Of a stretch of 64,000 nt of DNA, positions 49,982 through 63,118 are shown piece after piece. A program made the translations under genes and the position numbers. Under the pieces are notes generated by a model. It was not told the DNA's origin, ran no database searches, and saw only the letters and a program-made list of their open reading frames with translations. Numbering within the stretch: the first letter of the stretch is position 1; each line of letters begins with the position of its first letter. The stretch comes from Pterobdella sp. o SKG-2022. Taxonomy: Eukaryota; Annelida; Clitellata; Hirudinida; Piscicolidae. Where the stretch lies: positions 8,325,446 to 8,389,445 of the forward strand of contig OZ038321.1 of the NCBI GenBank assembly GCA_964035795.1, in the 5' to 3' direction.

Positions 49982-52900
49982 ATGCCAACTCCGGAAAAAA
50001 GTTCTGCCAAGAAAAAAAGTGGGCAAAGCAAACATGCCGAGTTACCTGGCGTTTTCAACCAACCTGTAAGTTAATCAGCTCAATTGAAAATTAATCATTT
50101 TCATTTTTTAGAAATTTTATTACAAACTTCTTCAAAACTCGAAATAAATTAATTTTTTATTGTGTATTTCACGAACCTCTAAATATGATTATTAAAGTAA
50201 AACTTAATATAAATAGACTTCATTTTACTTATTATGGCCGTTTAAAAAATCCATGTAACACCAAAGATATGTATTTTAGGCATAGTCTCACAAGAGCATT
50301 CCATCAGCCACTGAGCTTTCAAGATTTTTCACAAACTCTTTTTGGCTGTCATTTAGACCACCATCTACTGCACTGTTATTTCAGTTTTTTTGTCTAAATA
50401 TAAGTTTTTGCTTGCAATAGATTTTCATCAGATGAAAAAAAGTAGTCTTCACCATTGCTCTTTGTTCATCGAGTCACGTTCTAATGCCAAACTTGTTCCT
50501 TTTGGGGGGTTCTACCAGGAATATGAGTTTTTAACTGACACAAAACCGTTAACATCTTTATCGGTTTATTGTTGACCTGTATCTTATGTGATCTGAAATG
50601 ACATATTAACTTGAACATAAATGTTCAACTCAACAAATAAAAGATTTGTATAGATTTTCTTTGACAACGAAGATTTAACCTTTTATATAATATTGATGAT
50701 CGCACTATAAAAAAAAACTTGTGATTTTCATTTTTAAGAAGTTATAAATTTTTCAAATTGAAATATTAGTGATAATAAATGATAATTTAGAAACTTTTTC
50801 GAAATAATAAAGGTACAATAAAAGTGATGTTGCAAGATAGAACTTCTAAAAGCTGATGAAGTGAGTAGAAAAAGGTCTCATGATGGTGAAAATAGGTGGT
50901 AATGTCGAAATGTTTCTAAGAGAAAAAAAGAAGTTAGATATTTTAGGAAAAACAACCGTCGGCTAAGAATAAATCCGATAAGCTACTGATAAAAGAGTTG
51001 TAGTTGAAGTAATTGAAAGGGAAACAGACAAAGAGTTAAAAGGAATGAAAGACAGTCGAAATAATTTGAAAAATTAGTTGAAGGTAATAATAATCAAAAA
51101 TCATATAAGATCAAAAGATTAAAAGTGTAAGAAAATCATTTGCTAGAAATGAGATGGTGAAAACATAAAGAATCATAAAGAAAGACAAAGCTAATCACTG
51201 AAATTGTCTAAGAACATATATCTGCTTCTCAAGCTAAAAAGCCAGCCACACGGAATCTAGCAAATAAAATCTGCAATGGCGAAAATATGCCTCATGACTG
51301 GAGAACAAGTGCTGTTGTTAGTGAAAAGAAAAAGAGTATTATAGGCATAGTAACTATTGATGGTTTAAGGTTTTAAAGCATGAAAGATTCTTAAAAATAA
51401 AGTTGGATAAAAATGTGGTAGTGAATAATCTGAAGTTTGAATTCATGTTTGCTAGAAGCATCTAGAAATACTATCGTTTTTATTGCTTATTCGAGATATT
51501 TTCTTTATTCATAAGAACTCGCATGAAAGCCATATCAATAGAACAAAAATGCTCTTTGCCTTCTTTGAAAACTTCGTAGAGGCATTCAATTGTATTCTAA
51601 AGAAAGGGACGTAATAAGTGCTGAGATGAAAAATGGTCTCATAAAGGGTAGTTCAAGGTCATGGAAACAAGTCAATCTTTTTTTGGAAAACAAAGTGTTA
51701 TTATCCATTTCTCAAGTGAGCTGAGTTTTTCAATTTTTTTTGTATCAGCGAGAGATCTTGGCATATATTTTAGAACGAAAATTTTTTTTCAGTTTTCTCT
51801 GTTATAGGGCAGATTTTTAGCTTTCTCCAAGTTTGAGAGTTTTTTTATTGAAGTCTTCCTTGAGAACTCTTGCTATACTTTTTCGTTGACGTTCTTTTTT
51901 CTTCTTTTCGTCCAAGGCATTTCAAAGTTTTGTCGACGTTGGTAGATTTGGTGTGACCAGGGTTGCTCCATCTTCCCTTATCAATTGTTTCTAATATATC
52001 TTGAAAATTGCTTTTTCTTATAATCTCTTTATTTGCCATCCTGTTTAAGTGAAAACCCCAAAATAGCTACCTTAAGCACTTTCTCCCGAACACCTCCATC
52101 TTCTTGAAAAAGGCCTCAAATGGACAACAAGTTGAGCAATTATATAAAAGTATAGGTCTGATGTAGGTGATGTATATACTAATTCTATTTTCTAATTTAA
52201 TTTTTTGCCATGTTAAATATTAATGATTTTTATTGCTATTGTGTTTGCTTTTCTTATTTCTTATATTTCTTTTGATGTGTTTAATATTGTGTCAATTATT
52301 TTTGTGTTCCCTAAGTTATTTGTTTCAAAGATATCAACTAAATTCCAATGGAGAAAGAAAAGTTTTGATTATATTGAAATGAGGGTGTATAAACTTAGTT
52401 GTATTAATGTTACTAAAGAATTTCATTGTAACATTGCACAAATTATATTTTTTCTCATACCAGCATACATGCATACATTGCAGGGAGAATGGGAAGGATT
52501 TGTGGCGTTGATTGTGGGGGATGCTTACCCAGTGCAGTTCTATCTAGACATGCTCAAAATAGAAAGTGCCAAGCCGGAGAAAATAGAGCTTCTAGACATT
52601 GATTTTATTTTCAATCCTAAGGTATGAAAATTCTTAAATTATTAGAAGAGAAAAACGCTAGAGTTTCATTGACTTTTTGATTAATTACTTGGAAATTTCA
52701 AATTTCAAAAGTTCATTTATGCCTAGCATCTTATATGCAGTCAACTTGGAACAGTAGAAAATTTGTTTTCCTAGTTATTACAGTGTAATGTACAATGTAC
52801 AGCGTTTTATCTATGGGGTTTTTTCATTAAATACAAAACCTTCGCTATTGATGAGGTTTGGAATTGAGTACTAAAATTACTAATCAATTTCATAGATTTG

Positions 52901-55900
52901 GTAATCAATTAAGCACCCCTATAAAATTTCGATACCATTGAGAGCGCTTTAAGGACACCTCTTATAAATTTGAATTGGCATTTATGAAATATAGTTTTGC
53001 TGAAAACATATTCTTTTTATGAACAAATATTTTGCTCATAGCAAACTCTTTGAAATTCAGGCAAATTGCCACAATTATTCATCAGCAAATGATAGATTCT
53101 GGGGACGAAGGAGACAAAAAGAAGGCGAAATCGAGAGCAGCCACCCGCAACAAGGGAACAAAAAATGATGCTAAAGTGAGTAAAATAATTTTCATTATCT
53201 CGATACATCGTTGCCGTGACACTATAAGTTTGAAACATTGCTTTGAATTTGGATAGACTCAGTGTCAAATGGTCCTTATGGTCTTTTGTATTTAAGGTTT
53301 AATTTTGTGTTTAAATCCTATAAAATGTTATATCGTTTATTTGAAAATGTATTTAGTTGTTTGTGAGTAAACTTATATTTTCAAGTATTATCAATTTCCA
53401 TCAAATGAACCGCAAAAAAACAGCTTAAACTAACATACTTGAACCAAAACCCACACAAACCTCGAAGGTTACAGGTGGAGAAATATCTCAATCTTTAATT
53501 GCATCAGCCATCAAATCACGCCTTTTAGAACTTAAAGCTAAAGATATTGCTTCCAGGCCTATTGTTAGCGTTTTTGAAAATCATTTTTCAAGTTTTTTGC
53601 TTTACATATTTATATACAAATTTTGTGTTTGAATAGTTATTATTTCTTTATCATCCGTTTGTACATATACCATAAAGTCGATTTGGAAACTTTTTTTAAA
53701 ATAACTGTTTCAACAACTGTGTATGTAATTGCCATGCATCTCAGACTTGCAGTGTGTTAATACTGAATAATACTGTTATCAAAACATTGACATTTTTTAA
53801 CATTAAATCTATAGAATGCAAGTTTAGAAGAAGAATCCCAAGAAAAATCGAAAAAGAATAAGAAAGGGACCAGTAGAGATACGAAAAGAGGCAAGAGTGC
53901 AGGTAAAAAGTCAAAGGTGTCAGAAGAAAAAAAAGAATATAAAGGAGAAAATGAGAAAGACCCGCTCAAAAGTAAATTGGAATTTATATTCAAAGTTGAA
54001 TTTCAATAAAGATAGAAAAATCTCTTTTTCTATAAATTATTCACAATTTTGGAAATTGAAAATATTTAAAAAATTGATTCAATGATAAAAAATTAGATAT
54101 TTCATCATTAAATACATCGTTATGATGGTAACTCATATGCATATATCCTTTAACTCAACTAAAGTATACCACACTAACCAACATCAACTTGTCATTGAAT
54201 ACAGACGTGGTAATGGACGAAAGACCAAGCAAGTATTTCTTAATTTCTGGAGCAACCAATCTACAACTGTTGGACTGTTTGTTAATGGAGGGGATTGTAG
54301 TGAACGTGGTGTTTAAGGTTTCTTGTTCCTGTACTGCCTTGAACTATGCTATAGCCAACCTCACAACGCAAGACCCAGAAGTGGAATGTGAGCCTTGTAT
54401 CCTAATATTTAATTCGAATTTATTAATTTTTTTTGAAAATAAATTTATCAATAATTTAGAAATGGAAATCGTTTAACAAAACCAGTGCACTTCCATGCAA
54501 GTGATATAATTTTGAAAATTAGTCATCAAGATACCCCACGAGTAGTGCAGCTAGATCAGTGAAGGAGTCAGACCTACCACAAACTTGCCGTCCATGATTT
54601 TTGAAGCGCCATAGAAGCGCTTTTTTCAAACTCACCAGCATTATATGAAGTTCATATTTCAAATTTACACAACAGGCAAGAAGCTCGAGTTGAACGAGAA
54701 GCTGCAGCACTTTTGGAGGCATGCCAGATGCTTCCTGACGAGGAAGCCCACAGGATCTGCCCTGCAAGATGTGCTTATTTTGAACCACTTGATCGATGAT
54801 TGCCAGTTCAAACGTGTCGTTAGCAATGTTTGTTTGTTGATTATTAGCATGCTTGTTATTCATTTGAATGGGTCGTTGAAACAGTTTAAATGGCTATTCG
54901 GATTTATGAAATAAAATTCTTCAGCAAAAATTAGTTCTGAATCATCAAAAGTGTTTTTGATGTTCAATTATTTGCAGGAATGTTTTGCAAAGGAGTTGTA
55001 TGATGTTTTTCATTCGTGGTTTGAACAGCTTGTCTTCGTTAAGAGGTATGAGTCCACTATTTTTTAAATATCCTGATACGATGCTTTTGAAAATATGTAT
55101 AGTTATCCAAAAAATTTCACAACAATGCACCAACCCTTCCAAGACATTACGGCTTCTACTTGGATGCTTTGTGTTTGCGCCATTTGTCTTACGCAGTTTC
55201 TTACAAGCCAGCCCCGTTATATCCTGCAGTGCTTTCTCAACAGGAAGAAATACTGCACCAAATTGACCACCCCGATGAACCTTCTTTAGAGCAACAGCTT
55301 CCTAGTCTTTTGGTGCAGCAAGGTTTGGAAGTTTTATAACAAAACTTCGCCAAAATAAAACAAACAAAAAGTATTTATTAAAATAACCACGAAACTTTTC
55401 ATTAGCAAAATTTACGTTCTCGACTGATTAATTAAGAATTTGAAATTTCATAAATCGACGTCTTCCAATATATAATATCAGGTGGGTATTTCCTTAAGAT
55501 ACAAGCTCCTCCCACCCATCTATATCATTCGATGCTAAATTCTCTGCCAGCTTCCCTGGTTTCTGTTCCTCTCATCCTCTACTGCATGAGAGAACAGGTT
55601 TTAGTAAATTTCACATATTCCACAAACAATGTATAATTGGATAACATAAATACTTATTAACGTTTTTAAATCAACCGCAAATCGTTGTTTCCCTCAAACA
55701 ATTCAGATATTTTTAAAACTCAGACATTTTATGTATTTATTATTCAACTATATGTCAAAAACTGGAGTTTGTTGCATTTATTCTAAACTTCAGTGATCAA
55801 TATTTTGAACTTGAAATAGTTTTTAAATATTTCACATTTGTTTTTATAATTCAAAAATTCATTTTAAATAATGATTTCATAAATAAAAACCCTATTTAAA

Positions 55901-58900
55901 AAAAAATTTTTAAGGCTAATCATTTATTAAATAACTTTCTAATTTTGATAAAAAAAAGGATATATCAAAATGAATACACCTCGCACCTTCCCAGGTTGTT
56001 CAATGGGACAAAATCGAGTCGAATCAGGCTGTTGATGAGATTGAGAAATGTGTTTGTAGTAAAAACTGCAGCCATAATAATAACAACAATAATGCTATTA
56101 GCAATGAGAATTACCTGGATATTGAAAATAATAATAACACTGATTTAAATAATAATAACAATAATAATTATGAAAATAAAAGCAATAATAATCCAAATAA
56201 GATTAATAGCGAAAAACAAGTTGTGAATGAAAAATCTTTGAAACACAATTTAGAAAGCTACCAGGAGGAAGAAGAGGAGGAGGAGAACGATAAAATGAAT
56301 GATGATGCTTATTGTTGCAATCAAATCATTTTGGAACAGTTTGCCAAATCTATTTTCAGCCTAGCTCTAACGAACAGTGAAAAAAAGGTAGACAGCTTTA
56401 ACAGTTATCAACTTTGAAAAGCATAATTAATTGATGGATGTCATGATTTTATCTCTCTTTGTTAAGAGTAGGCAATTTTGCTTCATTTACAATAATTTTT
56501 CACAACTATAGTGTAAATTTTCTTCTAAAAACGCTTTTTTTTAAAATATTTCAAAAATTTCTATGAAATAATTAATTTTTCAAATAATTTTGAATGCTGA
56601 AATTTGAGATTTTGAAATAGTTATTACAACTTTGAAACTATTTCATTGAAACCCCTATCTGCCTTTAATCTTAAAACTTCAAAACCAGCAACTGAGAACA
56701 GTGTTGAGAATGAATGAACCCCCACCGCCTCTACCTGCCCACCTCCGATGCCCCTTGCCTGCCTACTTTGGCTACCACGACCTCATAAATAAGCGCCTCA
56801 TGACCAGCCAGGCACGCAAGGACATCGAGAAATGTAAAGTAGGTTTGAGCTGATGACAAAACAAATGCAAAGAATTTTGAATTGTATGTTTGAATTATCA
56901 TATGGGAGATCATAATAATACCAAAAGACATTTTAGAATTGGCTTCTAACGCCTAACAACAAAATTGAAAACATTATTTCTCACTCATAAGACTCAAATG
57001 TATTAAATATTTTAAACTAAGATTCTTATTTAATTTATATTTTTTATAAAATATTATATTGAAATGGAATAAACTTATTTATAAATGCCGAAAAAGAAAT
57101 AGTGTGGTTGTATATTATCAAATTACACTTAAGGTAGTGGACTTCGACCCATTGGCTGCAGAAATTGAAATGCTCCACTTTACAAAAGGAGCGAGTATTT
57201 TGAGAAAGATTGAAGAGATGATTGGTGGATTGGGAGCAAAAAAGAAAGACGAAGGGCTGGGAGGGGATGTGGGAGATGGGTGGTGCATATGTGGTAACAC
57301 CACTGTAGGGTCAAACGTGTGCTCGGCTTGTTACTGCTGTGATGGTATCATCGTTAATGATTTGTCGCAGTATAGTTACAAATCTATGAATGATAATGAT
57401 GAAGTTGAGAAGGAAATAGTTTTCAATGAGTTGTTTGAAAAGTGTCAAAACATATTTGGATGCTCTATAACCAAGCCAGGTTTCTATTTAATATACATAG
57501 TTAAATTCTTGAAAATTAAACATGAATATTTCAAATAAGCATTTGAATGTTAAGCAAAAATTATTCTGAGAAATTTTATGAAATTGAAAAAATTATTCAT
57601 TTGTATTAGATGAAAATAAAAATTCATACCAATTTGCAGAGCTCCACCACTTACTCACTCTACTAACATATGAAAGCATGGAGTTAAGGGAGTTGGACGA
57701 TTGTCAAGTAAACCACCCAATCAACTCAAAAATCACCATCAACCCCGATGTACCCATACCCTGGGACGACCCTTACCACTTCTATCTACCGAAGGTTCTC
57801 TCTCTTCTCGCTAACAATACTGTTGTCTGCAAACAAAATATCGTCATTTGAATCATCAAAAAATTATTTAAGATGAATTTGCCTTTTTAATATTAATTTG
57901 ATTATTATTTGAATTATTAATGAACTTTAAAACGGAAAATGACAAGTTCATAAGTCGAGTCAAAATGAAGTTGGAGATAAGCAAATCGAGAATCATAACA
58001 ATTTCTAAGTTTCAATCATTATTTTCCAATTAAAAAAATGTAGTTTGTAGTTGGTTTCTATAAAATTGAAAGGTGCGATAATGGTACAAATATAATAATA
58101 ATGGTATTGTCCATTGAAGGTTGGAGAAGATAGTATGACTAAAAAGCAAGAGAATGTTGAATGTGATGTGGCTTGTGAATCAGTGGAGGTGCAAGACATG
58201 AATATTATAGTGCTGAATAATAGTGAAGAGGAAACAAGCAGTGAAAAAGACCCCAAAGCTATTTGTACAAACATTAATTTAAGCAACTGTAATACGACAC
58301 AAGCTAAAAATGAAAATAGCAATAGTTTCAATAAGGAAGAAGAGACTACAGATAAGAAGAACAGTCCTGAACTCAACACCTACGTTGATCCTGTTCCTTA
58401 TGCTGGTCAGGTTTTTAAGATTTGTCATTTTCATACCATAATGCTTAACATCTTTTTTATTGGTCACAATAAATTTGAAAGTAGGAAGAAAATAGTGAAG
58501 AAAACTGTTTATGGTTAATTAAAATTTTTCAAATAAAATAAAAAAATTATTCGTTCGAAACAATTAGAATTTTCAATATAAGCAAACACAAGTAATGTTA
58601 ACAAATTTAACAACACAATACTAATTGGAGTAGCGCCCTGTGAAACCAATCAATTGCGCAACTGAAATCCCAGATAGGGGCGATCGAATGGTCGACTTAA
58701 TAATTGGAATTTAAGAGTTTTTATTGATTCTATAAAACAAGTTAAACTTCAATCTTTTCGTTAGCATAATTTAAAATAAGCTTAATCATGAATAATACAC
58801 TAAAAATCTATAAATTCCTAATTAAACTTGTCCTCACAGTGGAACAGGAACCCATGCCCACAAACACCAGCATGGAAGAAGCTGGGAGAACAGCTCAGTC

Positions 58901-61900
58901 GGTGATGAAAAGGATTTGGAAATTACAAAAAAGAGATTTGAATGACTTTGATTATGAAGAAGCTCTAGATCCTTTGTCTCTTGTGCAGGTGGTGATAAAA
59001 CTATGAAGAATTCTAATCATGTTTGTGAATGGTTGAATGAAATGATTTTGTCGTTGATCGATTGAAATAAGGCTTAAAATCGATTAAAAATTGAATATTC
59101 AAAACAACAAAACGCATTTATTCAGAAATTCTAAAATTAAAAAAATTCAATATCAACAAAAGTTTTCAAAAATTTGTATTGTACAATTCTAGTTCAAATT
59201 CCGCTAACCACTCGACAGTGTTTGAATGCAGCTCTACTTAGAGATTGTCATGTAACCATACAGAAGAGATTGAGTGATGGATGCTTTTTAGTGGCTTTAG
59301 AAAATCTGTTCAACAAAAAAGAAAGGTATATAGAAAATGATTGGTCTTACTGGCTCACGTCCAACTGTGGCCTCAGGTGAGTTACGGCTACCTTGGCTCT
59401 TTTTTTGAAGTTATCAAGTAATAACATCAGAATTATAATTTTTGTCATTTGAAGGCTAGAATATATGGGTAAGAAATTTTAAAAAATTTAAACGAATGAA
59501 TATAACTTTTGAAGCTAAATATATCAATATATTATCTTCATAGAAACTTTTACGAGTTGATCTACCCACGGATTGGCTTATGGCTGGATGGTAGGGAAGT
59601 GGAGTACCAAGCCTTAAGGGTGGCTCTGTTGAAGGAGGCTATGGGATCCCAAGTAGATGAACATAAGGATGATATGCAGAAGTCAGTAAAGAAGCTTCTA
59701 ACAAAGTTTTTTCATTACATAATTAAAAAATAAACAAACACTTGCACAAGTTTTTTCGCTGAAACTTACGCAGTTTTCTGTTTCTGGCGTAACATTATCA
59801 TGCACTTGACACTATTATAACAGTAATAAAGAGTTTTGTAAATTTTATAAGTTAAACTTGTTCAGCGTTCATTATAATTTTTATTCGGGCTTAATCAATC
59901 AACCGAATATAATACATATCTCGATTTTTGTACAAGTGTAAAGCATATACACTTTAGTTTTAAAATCTTTATAGAAGGTAATACTTCTCGTGAAAAATGT
60001 TTCAGATGTGGTTTCCCTAACGTGGAAGACAACTTCTATGTGAAACAAAACTCTCTGAAGGCTCAGTTGCTTGCTTGGCAGAAGTCCCAAATTGAAGAAA
60101 CAAAGGTTGACGAAGAGGTACAAGAAAAAGAAACAAGAAATAAAAAGAAAAGCGGTGGGCATTTTTAATTTTGTAGTTTCTACTTTTTTCAGCATAAAAA
60201 ATTTAGTTAATTATTTTTTTAAAAATTTAATTAGGAATAATATTATTGTTATCAAGTTTATATTTATATTATTTAAAATTTTTCAACAAATTTCCAACAA
60301 ATCTTAAAAAATTGTTTAGGTAAACAAAGTAAAAAGAAAAAATTAAAAGAAAAAGAGGAAGATGAAGATGGAAAAAATAGTGAGCTAAAAGAAAAGAGTG
60401 CAAAAAAAGACTTAGTTTTGTTTCAAAAACCACCAACACTGCCTAAAGTGCTAGAGGTAGTGTTGCAACTTTCAAAGACTAATCTACCACTAAGATAAAA
60501 CTTAGCTAAAATGGAAAAAATTATGAATTTCAATTTATGTTTTGCTTATAAAAGCTAACGAGGTGAGAACAAAATCAATACAGATAAGTTCAACTGATCA
60601 CTTAAGTGTCAAACATTTAAAATTTTAAAAAATGTATTAAAACCCTCAACCCTCCTCAACTCACAGTTCTTTGGCTACGACCTGGGAGACAGCATGGTTG
60701 ACCTGTCAGGAATCTCAAGCAACATGCACCCTCTCGACGGGGGAGTCATCAAAACAGACCACATCCATTTCTTCCCTGGTAGCTTTGCTCAGTTTATTAT
60801 GTATATTAAAGCTTTATGTAATAGTTTTAAAAATATGTATAATAATATTATTATTAATATTGTCCATTTTTTTTGTTTTTTATTTTTCTTAAATTTTGTT
60901 CTACTGACTTAAAATCTAGGTTTTGTGGAAATGTTTTTAATGAAATTATCTACTCACAGAGCGTTTGTATGTCAAATCATCGCTACTTAAAGATGGCAAC
61001 TACTTTACTGTGCAAGTGATCAATCCAAGAATGTGTTGCTGTTGTTATCCAGCTGGATGTGCCATCTGTAATGAAAAATCAACTAAAGAAAAAGAAGAGA
61101 AAAAAGAAAAAAACATCACTAATGACGATGCGTGTAAAAATGACCAACAAGTTACAGACCAAAGCTGTGCAGAAGGTGATAGTGAAGAAACTGAGCAGAA
61201 AAGGCATCAAAGTGAAGAAGAAGAAAGGATTATCTGTTGTGAGCACTGCAGTGAAGTGATGCCTGAGTTCGCATCGTTTGTTGGCAACTTCCATGACAAA
61301 CTCTTTATTTCCTTTAGTGTCTTCGGTCAAGATGGCAGACCCCAATTAAGTATGCTTGCATATTGTAGTTTCATTTCATATATTCACATATCATTTCAAT
61401 ACGAAGTCATACCATTCATATAGAATTGAATTGCATTGAATTTAAATAGGTTCAATAAAAATGTGAGCATTTTCATGAAAAGTTTGCACGCTTCACTTGT
61501 TAATGCCAGTTCAACTTACAGAAAGCATCGTGTTGTTTAGTAGATAAGTGTTTATTTGAATTGCTTCATTTTAAACATTGGGTAATTATGCTTGAGCTTT
61601 TACAATTTTTCAAAGTCATAAAATTTCATTTGCCAGTAGAGAACCTTGTTACACCAAAAGAATCAATAAGAGAACAACAAGAAGAAACTACTACAGCAAA
61701 AACTCCTACAGAAGAAAACGATAAAAACAAAAAACGTTCAGATAAAGAGAAAAAGGAGTCAAAAGCTGAAAAACGAACAAAATCAAAAGCTGAAGAGAGT
61801 GAGGTAAACTAAATGATTGATTGGTGGTTCAGACTTAATTTTTCATCATGATTAGCATTTAAATTATTTCATATTCCAGGGTTTGCTTGTATACAAAAAC

Positions 61901-63118
61901 TCATTTAGATAGCTTTAATTGTACATTGCCAATTATTTGTGTTAATAAACTATTATTTTTTATTTATTTATATGGTTAAAAATGTATTGTTTATTTGTTT
62001 TCACTGCGTGTAAAATCTTTCAAATCTATTCAAAATCATAGAAAGACAAAAGCGAAATGGAAGAAGAGAAACCCAAGACAGCAGAAAAACCACCGCAAAC
62101 ATGCCCACCCTTCACGCAGACTTTCCTGCAACTCAATGCCTCTACATCGGATGCAATTGAAATCTCTTTCATGCTTGAAAACACCCTAGGTATGATCTTC
62201 ATGCTTATTGTAAAGCCAATGAAACAAAATCCGTTTGTATATGCAAAGATATCCGAATGAAACAGCTCATGATTAACTTATTAAATATGCTTCACTTTAT
62301 TAAAAAAAACAAGCTATGAACATGATTTATTGAATGAAATCATTGAAAATCTATTGAAACCAGGAGTAAGAGCCACAAACGACTATGATCGGTGTCTAAT
62401 TGTTAAGTTGAACAAAGCAGTTTTCCAATCAGATTCTGTGGAGTCAAAGTATAATAAAATGAAGAAAAAAGTCGAAAACTTATCTTGCAATTCTAATTGT
62501 CTGTTTGACTTTGAATCGAGTCATGATTTGAAGTGTGATGGTCATGAAAGGTGGCAACTGACATCTGAGAAGTGTCGTTATGTCACTGTGGATGGTGATG
62601 TTGTCGTTGCCTTTAAAGATACTTCTTTCAAGGTTTGGTTTCTGTTTTTATTTGAAGTTTGTGTTTTTAGTTAATTAATACAAATAACTACTGAAACATT
62701 ACTGTTCTTTCCAGGTGTTGTTTTCAGACGGTGCAATCAAAATGTACCAAAAAATGCCAATAGAGTGTCTAAGAAAAAAAATGGAAAATTTGTCAAAAAA
62801 AACGTCAAAAGGTTTCTAGTCATTTATGAATACATAAAATAATAAATATGTCTTTTAAAACCTGCATAAACTTATTGATAATCAGAACAAGAAAAAGAAC
62901 CAGAAAATAAAGAAGAAAAGAGGGATAAAAAACATAGAAAAGACCAGAAAAACGTCCCGAACAACACAAGCGAACAAACAGAAGTGAATGAAGAAGACAC
63001 GTGGTGCTGCATCACTACAATGGCTGATGGGAGACGTTATTACCAGGATAAGTTTGTTAAGAACGGTCCTCTGCCATCTCTTAAGTTTTATACAGTGACT
63101 GACCCTTGTACTCTTGAG
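49982..63118 (+). CDS. SPAG17: Sperm-associated antigen 17 (PF6 homologue), axonemal central-pair protein; 3' end not seen
   Basis: A component of the C1a projection of the central microtubule pair in motile cilia and flagella. Exons: 49982-50065, 52484-52621, ~53062-53175, 53815-53971, 54205-54387, 54676-54818, 54978-55045, ~55103-55330, 55995-56387, 56689-56838, 57134-57479, 57640-57794, 58120-58405, 58840-58988, 59219-59376, 59544-59705, 60006-60154, 60320-60456, 60667-60778, 60960-61349, 61640-61803, 62042-62189, 62364-62632, 62715-62811 and 62886-63118. Family landmarks: GEWEGFVALIVGD near the N-terminus, FLISGATNLQLLDCLLMEGI, LHHLLTLLTYESMELRELDD, IPWDDPYHFYLPK, WLTSNCGLRNFYELIYPRI, FFGYDLGD with HPLDGG, FASFVGNFHDKLFISFSVFG, VLFSDGAIKMYQ and TWCCITTMADGRRYY. 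KEKE-type charged linkers separate them. The joins 52621/53062 and 55045/55103 do not fit in phase, so a small exon is missed or a border is wrong. The open end at 63118 implies more exons beyond the window. Confidence 0.9.
50870..51760 (+). mobile_element. Degenerate LINE (RTE-like) reverse-transcriptase remnant in SPAG17 intron 1
   Basis: With stops and shifts, the + strand keeps reverse-transcriptase order: ICNGENMPHDWRTSAVV (51271-51321), then FLKIKLDKNVVVNN with FEFMFARS (about 51390-51460), then AFFENFVEAFNC (about 51556-51592). These match the DWRTS, FGFMPGRS and AFVDLEKAFD-type blocks of RTE-like elements. Long dead. Confidence 0.62.
51845..52140 (-). mobile_element. Second degenerate LINE 3' fragment, minus strand
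   Basis: The minus-strand frame at 51845-52039 contains NKEIIRKSNFQDILETIDKG followed by RWSNPGH, which resembles the NEEI...I..RRWRWLGH block after the reverse transcriptase in non-LTR elements. It is opposite in orientation to the neighbouring fragment at 50870-51760. The frame is therefore a relic, not a host gene. Confidence 0.5.
56073..56217 (+). repeat. Asn-rich (AAT/AAC) coding repeat inside SPAG17 exon 55995-56387
   Basis: An imperfect AAT/AAC run encodes clusters of Asn within an otherwise open 131-codon exon. A run of Glu codons (GAGGAAGAAGAGGAGGAGG) follows at about 56264-56285. The human protein has an unrelated linker at this point, so this is probably a lineage-specific low-complexity expansion. 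Confidence 0.7.
58630..58702 (+). repeat. Dispersed ~70 bp repeat, copy 3
   Basis: Sits in the SPAG17 intron between exons 58120-58405 and 58840-58988. It has GTAGCGCCCTGTGAAACC, the core TCAATTGCGCAACTGAAATC and GGTCGACTTA, and is the copy closest to the apparent consensus of the copies at 482 and 6615. Confidence 0.65.

Noticed and set aside
58005..58379. 124-codon minus-strand frame with Leu/Ser runs
   Set aside because: Shadow of the SPAG17 exon at 58120-58405, which has phase-compatible neighbours on the + strand.
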